Source: Acanthochlamys bracteata
Taxonomy: Eukaryota; Streptophyta; Magnoliopsida; Pandanales; Velloziaceae
Direction of reading: 5' to 3'
NCBI GenBank assembly: GCA_019914995.1
Contig: CM034145.1
Coordinates: 2,914,001-2,978,000 of the forward strand
Length of the DNA stretch: 64,000 bases
Both the position numbers and the translations under genes were made by a program. Below, in pieces: positions 56,503-64,000 of the stretch; within the stretch, counting starts at the first letter, position 1; every line of letters begins with the position of its first letter. A model generated the notes under the pieces. That model was not told where the DNA came from, ran no database searches, and saw only the letters and a program-made list of their open reading frames with translations.

Positions 56503-57841
56503 CTACGATGTTTGCTTGTTGTTCTGTTCTATTCCCTTAACTGATTTAGATGAAAACATTTCGGATTGCTCCTTTAACTCATTGATGTTAACTGTTGGCG
56601 TTTTGAGAACCTTCCCACTTCGAAGTGCAATTGCATTCACTTGCTCCTTAGGATTTACCTCAGTGTTGCTTGGCAAAGAGCCTTGTGGTCTTCCAGATAA
56701 CAAGCTTGCCAGTTGACCCATTTGAACCTCAAGGCTTCGAATAGAGGTAGCTTGATTTTGCAAAAATTGATTCTGTTTTGGCCATGAATTTGGTAAGGGC
56801 ATCTTCAAGTGGTGTTTTAGTTACTGGTTGCTGAAATCCAGGAAGGTTTTTATTTGTGTTTTGATGATTTTCCATGAAAAATTTAGATGATCTCGCCAAT
56901 CTGGATTGTATGTGTTAGAGTACGGTTGTTCAGTTGCCGGTTAACATTGGACACCCATTGCACTTGTTCTGCAGTAGATGGTGTGAATGGGCTTCCAACT
57001 TGACATTCAACACTAGCATGACTTTCCCCACATAGTTCACAAACTTGACTAGGCACTTGAATTGCTTTACCGGTTAAGCTTCCGAGTTTGGACAAAGACC
57101 TTCATTTGTCGGATCAATTCAAAGAACACCATCAACTTGGTGTACTCCTGCTACCCGTTTTGTCATTGAACATTCTGAAGGCCATTAGTAGTTATTTGCC
57201 GCAATTTCCTCCAGCAACTCATAGGCTTCGTCTTGCGTTTTACTCATCAGCGCTCCACCCGCTGCGGCATCAATAATTGTACTAGTCGTACAACTCAACC
57301 TATTATAGAATGTTTGGACTTGTAGCCACTTTGGCAAACCGTGGTGAGGGCACTTCCTTAGCAGGTCTTTATATCTTTCACACGCCTCATACAAAAACTC
57401 CATATCAAATTGAGTAAAGGTAGTGATGTCGTTCCTCATCTTCGCCGTCTTTGTAGGAGGGCAAAATTTGGCTAAAAATTTCTGTGCTAATATCTCCCAA
57501 GTTGTAATGGTGTTTGGAGGAAGTGAATTCAACCATTCTTTTGCTTTGTCCCTCAATAAAAATGGGAAGAGTCTCAACCTTATAGTATCATCGGACACAC
57601 CATTATGCTTGAAAGTGTCACAAATCTCAAAAAAGTAAGCAATGTGAGTGTTTGGGTCATCATTTGGCGAGCCATTGAATTGGACAGAAGTTTGGATCAT
57701 TTGAATGATTGCGGGCTTGAGCTCGAAGTTGTTCGCTTGAATTGCCGGACGTCTAACACTTGACGGGGCACTATTGATAGTAGGCATGGCATAATCATTC
57801 AAAGCTCTTCCGTTTTCAACTTCTTCCACATTTTCTGCCAT
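56503..57841 (-). CDS. Athila gag with zinc-knuckle-like motif (fossil)
   Basis: The 57,185-57,841 frame begins MAENVEEVENGRALNDYAMP and contains the Athila gag blocks IQMIQTSVQFNGSPNDDPN, HIAYFFEICDTFKHNGVSDD, IRLRLFPFLLRDKAKEWLNS and LPPNTITTWEILAQKFLAKF. 56,883-57,095 contains CELCGESHASVEC, a zinc-knuckle-like cluster. 56,503-56,808 contains LEVQMGQLASLLSGRPQGSL and EQVNAIALRSGKVL, a stretch typical of Athila gag-protease junctions. Confidence 0.87.
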
Positions 57842-58053
57842 AGTAGTTTGCCCTTCGTTGAGAGCTTCTTTGTTTTTCTTGATAAGCCTCCTAACTGTAC
57901 GTTCAATTTCAAGATCAAAGGGCTCAAGAGAAACGCTTCTCGAACTTCGCGTACACTATGCAAACAACCTGAAAGAAGGTAAAAAAATAAAAGTTCAAAC
58001 TAAAATTAGAATTAATCGGAATTGATATTAATAAAAATTAAAATAATCTTGTG

Positions 58054-58071
58054 CAACGGCGCCAAAAACTT
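58054..58071 (-). other. Primer-binding site of the Athila element (tRNA-Asp type)
   Basis: The minus strand just inside the 5' LTR reads TTTTTGGCGCCGTTGCACAAG. TGGCGCCGTTGC is complementary to the 3' end of tRNA-Asp, as in other Athila elements (recalled). Confidence 0.7.
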
Positions 58072-59884
58072 GTTGCTTTCGCAAGTGTACGAGTCGCACA
58101 AGTAATACATTGATGAAAAAAGTATCGTTCCCACGAGGATTGATTAACTTATTAAGTACCGAAAATAACTAATTCTAGGATTATTTGAACAATTGATCTA
58201 AAAGAGTTAATGCTAAAACTAAAGAAAGCAAAACAAGCTAAAACTAATACTTGTAAGATCTCAATGACTTAAATCTAGGGCATTTGATTTCACCATAACT
58301 AATCCAATTCAACTCTGTTTTCGTCTATCGAAGTTTATAATCTTTATTAATAGTTGGAAAATCCTAATTTCTTTGATATACTTTCTCAAGCTATACTAAA
58401 AATACTTTTATGTAATAACTCACTATATCTCTATGTGAATTAACATACAAGAAAACTCATTAAGTTCTATGGCATCATATATTAACTACATGAACCATAA
58501 GAGTACATCTCTGTCTCTTATGCAATTCACGGCATTCATCACAAAGACTAATTCATACATCACATCTCTGTCTTAATACGAATCTCAAATCGATTGAATA
58601 TTAGCCAGATACTCAAAAGATTCAGTACGGTAATGAATACTCAATAAACAATTATAAAATTTCGAATAGCATAAAATTAAGAATTAAATCATCATAGTTA
58701 TACTACATCATAGCCCCAGCAAGGAGGAATTTAGCTCTTAGTTATCAGATCTAACAAAATAAAGAGAAACATGAGAGATAGAAAAAAAAAATCCTGAACA
58801 AAGAGTGGTGTCAAGCAAACTGCCGTCTTTTTTTTTTGTTCCGTGCTTCCGTCTATAGATGCAAAAACGGGCGGGCCGGACCAGCCCGGCCCGGTTTCAT
58901 TTCTCACGACCCAACCCGGCCCATTTATTCGATTTATATTTTAATTTATAAAAAATAAAAATTAAAAATTAATATTTTTTATTTTAAAAATTATTTTTTA
59001 ATAATATAAAAATATTTTTTATTGAAATTTGACCTAGTCAACGGTCAATTTTGACCAAGTCAACGGTCCATATTGACCGGTCAATATGAACAGTACCCGG
59101 ACGGGCGGGGACCACCCAGCAGGCCAACATAGTCGGCCCGTCCTGCCCGTTGGACCGGGTCGGCCCAGTCCTGTCACTGTTCACCGGGCCAACTAACCGG
59201 GCCGCGGACCGGCCCGTTTGGCCCGGCCCATTTTTACACCTCTACTTTCGTCCTTCTTTCTCCCCATTCCAGCAGCAATAACCCCAGAAATGAACCCTAG
59301 ATGAGCCGCCACTTCCTGCTATCTCTCCCCTCCTTTGTAATCCGAAAATTGGGTACTTAAAACCATAGGGTTTTTCTTTTCATAATTAGATTGGTACAAT
59401 CCAAGATAATCCGAACTCTTTGTCCACCCATTTTGTCTGCACCATTTTGGGGTCTATTTGGCCTCAAAAAAATAAATTAAAATATTTAAAATTAAGATCA
59501 ATGCCTTATGTTTCCAACCATATATCACACATATCATTTAAAAATCGGAAAGGCCATCAAGTGTACTCGTTTCAGAAACTGCACACATGTTTCGAATCTG
59601 TATCGTATTTCAACTTCTTCTATGAATACATATCAAATGTTGCCCATAAATTCTGAAATAATTCATGGACCAACCTGAATGTCTTGGCTTTTAATGCCAG
59701 TTGGCCGTTCACAAGATCTCTACAGAAAAGTCAAATTTTCATAAAAAACTCTCAGACTGCACGAAATTACTAAAAATTAAGAAAAACAAAGAATTAAGGT
59801 TCTTTTTTATTAGTTTCTCTATATAAAAAATAAGCATATATGATGCAAGAGTGCATGATATTATGTACATATTTGAGCACATCA
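58072..59884 (-). repeat. 5' LTR of the Athila element, carrying an hAT-type MITE
   Basis: 1,813 bp, begins TGTTGCTTTCGCAAG and ends GAGCACATCA on the plus strand. It is longer than its partner only because of the 391 bp MITE plus its 8 bp target duplication. Confidence 0.9.
58854..59244. mobile_element. hAT-type MITE, copy 2, nested in the Athila LTR
   Basis: The left end TATAGATGCAAAAACGGGC and right end, inverted TAGAGGTGTAAAAATGGGCC, are imperfect inverted repeats of the same family as 47,897-48,322. Flanks CTTCCGTC (58,846-58,853) and CTTTCGTC (59,245-59,252) are an 8 bp target duplication with one difference. The paralogous LTR shows the site before insertion. Internal sequence is AT-rich, then GGTCAA-rich; no ORF. 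Confidence 0.88.
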
Positions 59885-60165
59885 AGTAACAACTTCACTA
59901 CACCAGCTGGAGCATCTTGTCTCTTATATTTTCGCTCATCCGACGATGGCATACCACTATCATAACCATCATCATCATTGCCAAAGAGCAATTTGGTGAC
60001 GTTTATCAACCTTTCATCAAGTCTTAGTGAGAATGTAATTATAAACGGAACCGAATGAATACAGTGGCATGCAGGAAGCGTTGCATTGATATCCAACCAC
60101 CGTGAGATATTTGCTTGGAAGAAGAGAAGTAGCCGTTGTTGTTTGTGTGATTGGAACCCAACCAA
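59885..60165 (-). pseudogene. Unidentified coding-like ORF interrupted by the Athila insertion
   Basis: On the minus strand from 60,165 the frame reads MVGFQSHKQQRLLLFFQANI, SRWLDINATLPACHCIHSVP, FIITFSLRLDERLINVTKLL and FGNDDDGYDSGMPSSDERKY before meeting the Athila LTR. The target duplication places the continuation at 50,054 and below, where a stop follows within about 20 codons. I recognise no family. A Ser/Asp/Lys-rich hydrophilic end follows a hydrophobic start. It could be a small gene, a captured exon or chance. Confidence 0.3.
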
Positions 60166-60644
60166 ATCAAACGAAAAATCTCGGCTAGCTCCCCGGAATA
60201 TATAAAGAAAGGAAGAAGAGGAAAAGAACGAGAGAGAGGAAGAATTGGCAATTCAAGACGGGGAAGCACATCGCGCTCGAGACTGAGAGGAAGAAGATGG
60301 ATGAAAAGGATAATGGAAGAGAATGAGGAAGAGAAGAAAAAAAATACGATTTTCTTACCGAATTAGTAATCGTCGGTCCTGCTGTCAGGTTTTCGATCGG
60401 GTGCGAGAAAGCAACAATTGATTGAAAAATTGAGGAAAGGAGAAAGTAAGAAAAGCATTGTCTTAAGATTATCGCCGGCTGAAAAAGACGATGGATCCGG
60501 CTCAAGAGGAGAAACAAAGAAGTGAAGAAACGGGGAGGAATGAAGAATTGCGAGAAATGAATTAGCATCGACGATTTTAGTTCTGACAAGGACGTTAATA
60601 ATGTATCAGCATTAGGAGAAAAAAAAGCTATGCATAACCTTAAC

Positions 60645-61117
60645 CAAGGTTGGCAAAATCAATATTTTAGGTAGGTTCATTCTGTTTGAGTAAAATCCTA
60701 AAATCAAAATTTTAAACTAAGATCTTCCAATTTTACATATCAATAAATTTTATATAAAATATTTTTTAATACCATTAAAAATCTTTTACAAAATTTTTTA
60801 TAACATTTTCTAATATTTCTAAAAATAAATTTAGTATATTTACAATTTTTAGATAAAATTTTTTAATTTTATAAAAAACATCCCTTAAATTTTACAGGAA
60901 CTCCTCAACTTTCAATTAATTACAAAAAATTCTCTCAAAAGTAAAATCATTGAAATCGTAAAAAAATCGTGCTTTTACTATTTTTTGCAATTTAATTGGC
61001 AATTCGGGTGCAATTCTACTCAAAAAAATAATTTTATTTGAAATACGATCATTTTGATGATGTAAAATCGTACAATAATAAGATTTTAAATTTTAAATCG
61101 TAATTTTAATAACCTTG
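60645..61117. mobile_element. Small inverted-repeat element (AT-rich MITE)
   Basis: Left end CAAGGTTGGCAAAATC and right end, inverted CAAGGTTATTAAAATTACG, are imperfect inverted repeats around 470 bp of AT-rich sequence with many ATTTTATA and AAATTTT words. No ORF. The flanks do not show a clear target duplication. Confidence 0.4.
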
Positions 61118-61124
61118 ACCTCAA

Positions 61125-64000
61125 CACCAAAAAAATGATAGTGAACCAAAATATTTCAATGAGAATCATTATAGATATCCCTTTAATAACCAAATTGTCA
61201 ACATAGATAAGTAAGAAAATGAGATGTTCATTTATATTAAAAATGGAAAGTAAGTTGTTCACATAAGAGTTGACAAAGCCATAATGAGTTAGAAATATTT
61301 TGAGCTCGTGGCGCTTATTTGAAACCACAAATATCCTTGCAAATTTTGCAAACATGAGAACGAAAATCAAGATCAATAAATTCGGACGATTGAGCTATAT
61401 AGACGTCTTCAAGTAGATGTTCTTAGAGAAAGGCATTGTTGACGTCAACTTGGCGAACAGATCATCCTCTAGTGATGGCAAGACCTAAAACAAGACGACC
61501 AGTTGTTAGTTTGATAAATGAACAAATGTGTCATGTTAGTCCACTCAAGGACGTTAGTGGAATCTGTAGCAATCAAAGTTGTCTATTCTAATTTATCAAA
61601 GACAAATACTTGATCTAGCAAATTGAGTTTTTGGATTGCTTGTGTATGTTACTCTTAGCTTTGTTTGCATAAGGCGAGTGTCATTAATTGAGAGATGGGG
61701 TTCACCAAAAGCACGAGTATTGTTAGAATGAAGAGCGATTGATGTGGACGATGAATCTGGACTGTTGGAAGGGTCTTTATGGAGGAGTGCTGAGCTAATG
61801 GCATTATGAGTCGCATGGAGGAGGAGATGGACATCGGAATGGTGAAGACAGGAGGAGATTAGGAAGCCTATGTGTCAACAACAATGTTGAATTCGGAATG
61901 TGGGAGATGACATTAAAGGAAGGAAAACTGAAAAAAAAAAATTCAATAAGCTCAACGTAATGTGACACATATTTGAGAGGTTATCAAGGCAAATGTATTA
62001 ACTTTGTGTGAGAGAGTAACAAAAAAAGACATACGGTGTAAAGCGAGGGGCAAGTTTGTGAGAAGAATAGAAATGAAATAAAAGCTAGCATAAATAATCA
62101 AATATGCGGAGGTTCGAGTAGTTGGATGGATGTCAAAATATTTTCTTAAAGGAAAAAATATATTGAAGTGTTAGAGTAGATAGATGATTAATAAGATAAA
62201 CAGCAATGGTGAAAACATGAGACCATATTAGAGTGGGAGATATGCATAAGAAAAAACAAAAACCAATTCAACAATATGGCAATGCCATCATTCAAAGTAG
62301 CCATTATGTTATAATGTATGTGGGAGGGTGATGAGGTGAGAAATGTCATTCATAGAGAAAAACTTTTCAAGAGTTTGTTATTCCCCACCATTATCAATGT
62401 AAAGATAAACAATTTTGTGAGAGAAAATTTTTTTCACAAGAGATTTGAAGCAACTAAAAATGTCTTACACATTAGATTTTTTCTTAGTGGGTGAAACCAT
62501 ATATAGTTAGTGAAATGACCGACAAAAATAACATAATATTTATGATCATTATGAGATTGAACAAACAATATCTAAGCATCAGAGAAAATAATTTCAAGTA
62601 GCCCAAAAAAAATAAGAATGGAAGTGGCAAAAAGTAATTTGTGATTTTATTGTAATGATAGGAATTACAGGTAAACGTCGTCACTAAAGGAGTAGATAAC
62701 TACACCATGAAATAGAATGTGCTTAAAGATGTCAAGGAAGGGATGTCCTAATCGTTGATGCCACACGAATGAATGATCTTGACACTAGATAAAGCAAGTA
62801 ATGGTGAAGACTTAGTGTAATTTGGTCACTCATAGATGTCCTTTTTTAGTTTAGTCTTGAAGTTCTGCTCCCGTACGAAAATCCTTCATAAGAAAAAAAA
62901 TATGAGAAGTATTTAACTAAAACATTACTAGTGATACAAAATTGCAAAATAGAGATTAATTTTTTTTTCATGCTTAGAGCACAAAGAGCATTATTAAGTG
63001 TAAAGTTATGAGTAGAGTACGACAAAAAAATATAACCGGAAGGGTAATTTATAAACCTGTGCCTTCACCAATCAAAAATCCATTGTATGGAGAGTGAAGC
63101 GAGAGATTGCTTATATCGCTAGTAATTGTCAAGTAGCCAAGAGAGAGCTACTATGGCAATATTGGTCAGGAAGTTAGTCTATGGCTGCCACGATATTTGA
63201 TTAGTCAGAACTAGATGGAAGACTACACACCACTAGACTGAATGCCCTTAAGTGCCACATATTTAGCAATAACCAAGGTATTATCGTGTCAAGGTTGATC
63301 ACCATCAGGCGTTGGTGCAGAGGACTTATTATTGTGAGACACGGTTGGATGTGAAGAATCAGTCTTATCATAATTGAAAGAGTGATGAGATCTTAACTTT
63401 TTTGTATGTTGGATTGGCAGTTACAAGTACTGGTTAAGCATTGAAAGTTATATTGCGATGTGTGGATTTAAAAGTGATGAGTTTTTCATATAGTTCCTTA
63501 AGAAAATTGGGGTCTCACGAATTTAGAAAGCAATAATAAGATCACAAATTTCATTGCCGATGCTATCTAAAATTTTTCTAAAAAGATATTCTACATCCAT
63601 AAGAATACCAAATACTGCAAGTTCATCGATATGACCCTTAATCTTATGTAAGTATTTAGCGACATTTTGAGAACCTTACTAAAAATTCTTGAGATGACTT
63701 CTAATGTGCAATGGTAACCACATGTTGCCTTGGTATAGATATTGACAAGAATATGCCAAGCTTTTAGACTGTACTCGGTGAGCACATAGGCTGGATTCAT
63801 AATCTCCGAATTGTCTACAACAATAGCAGGTAGTGACTACGATCCATCAATAAAACCAATGAGATCATAACCAATAAGGAAGTGTTGAATTGAAATTTTA
63901 AGAGAGATAGTTCGCGTCATTGAGTTTAGATGAGCTAGACTTAGGCTTAGGCAACAATTTAATGCAATCAGTTGTTCAATGGAGTCTTGGGTGATAGAAG
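61125..64000 (-). mobile_element. Old Ale/Retrofit-like Copia element, partial
   Basis: Read on the minus strand from the right edge, gag-like sequence comes first (GYDLIGFIDGS near 63,850; LKAWHILVNIYTKATCGYHC). Then come weak protease and pre-integrase sequence, an integrase block (YIDNGGE and HNGYFE-type motifs, about 62,250-62,420) and reverse transcriptase (LIFLLIYVDNLVIKGISI, about 61,180-61,240). Gag resembles the Ale/Retrofit branch. It is heavily broken throughout, much older than the other elements, and continues beyond the window. No LTR is seen inside the window. Confidence 0.65.

Larger units (their letters stand above)
50060..59884 (-). mobile_element. Athila-type Ty3/Gypsy retrotransposon
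   Basis: Two LTRs (50,060-51,468 and 58,072-59,884) with ends TGTTGCTTTC...GCACATCA bound a 6.6 kb internal region on the minus strand. The identical 5 bp AGTAA flanks both sides (50,055-50,059; 59,885-59,889), a perfect target duplication. Gag, protease, reverse transcriptase, RNase H and integrase are recognisable in that order, and the gag and protease are Athila-like. There is no env-like frame in the 1.3 kb before the 3' LTR. It is broken, with several breaks. LTR differences of several percent by eye suggest an insertion a few million years old under commonly used plant rates. Confidence 0.9.

Noticed and set aside
60185-60589. 134-codon Phe/Leu/Ser-rich frame on the minus strand
   Set aside because: The sequence is CT-rich leader-like DNA. 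Open frames overlap on both strands, and no domain or targeting pattern is convincing.
1-64000. CRISPR arrays, rRNA, tRNA genes or bacterial-type operons
   Set aside because: No regularly spaced short repeats of CRISPR type and no recognisable rRNA or tRNA fold were seen. The window is plant nuclear DNA.

Overview
This is a repeat-rich plant (angiosperm) nuclear window. The evidence is spliceosomal introns, nested LTR retrotransposons of the plant Copia lineages Sire and Ale and the Gypsy lineages Athila and chromovirus, Tourist-type and hAT-type MITEs, and a plant organellar PARN-like gene. The species cannot be fixed from the sequence. Only one host gene looks intact.

Layout. 1-14,041: a Sire-lineage Copia retrotransposon on the minus strand in head-to-tail tandem form. 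An internal region at 1-3,375 and a complete unit at 3,376-14,041 share one LTR. The repeat period is about 9.02 kb. 14,042-17,447: AT-rich MITE debris and a broken patatin-like gene (16,026-16,760), ending in a MITE that abuts the next gene. 17,448-26,188: a seven-exon PARN-like poly(A)-specific ribonuclease gene (AHG2-like, 702 aa, all DEDDh residues present, Arg-rich mitochondrial presequence). Its 4.6 kb third intron is packed with a family of palindromic elements flanked by TA microsatellites. 27,390-40,706: a MITE, then a roughly 13 kb region with inverted-repeat-like ends, a decayed FAR1/MULE transposase fragment and an inserted 3.1 kb solo LTR. 40,707-45,150: a broken chromovirus (Gypsy), followed by a half palindrome. 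45,749-50,054: mostly non-coding DNA with a Tourist-like MITE, an hAT-type MITE and a 201 bp tandem duplication. 50,060-59,884: an Athila-type Gypsy element on the minus strand with two long LTRs and a perfect 5 bp target duplication. One LTR carries a second hAT-type MITE, and the other LTR preserves the empty site. 59,885-64,000: a short interrupted ORF, a small inverted-repeat element and a very old Ale-type Copia element on the minus strand running off the window.

The retroelements form a visible age series: Ale Copia remnant and chromovirus (old), then Athila (intermediate, LTRs differing by several percent by eye), then the Sire array (young, LTRs almost identical outside a peculiar class of differences). 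The host gene persists because the insertions lie in its introns and flanks. Candidates for undescribed biology are the TA-microsatellite-flanked palindrome family, which shares terminal motifs with the 13 kb element, the extra ORF of the Sire element, and the Sire tandem array itself.
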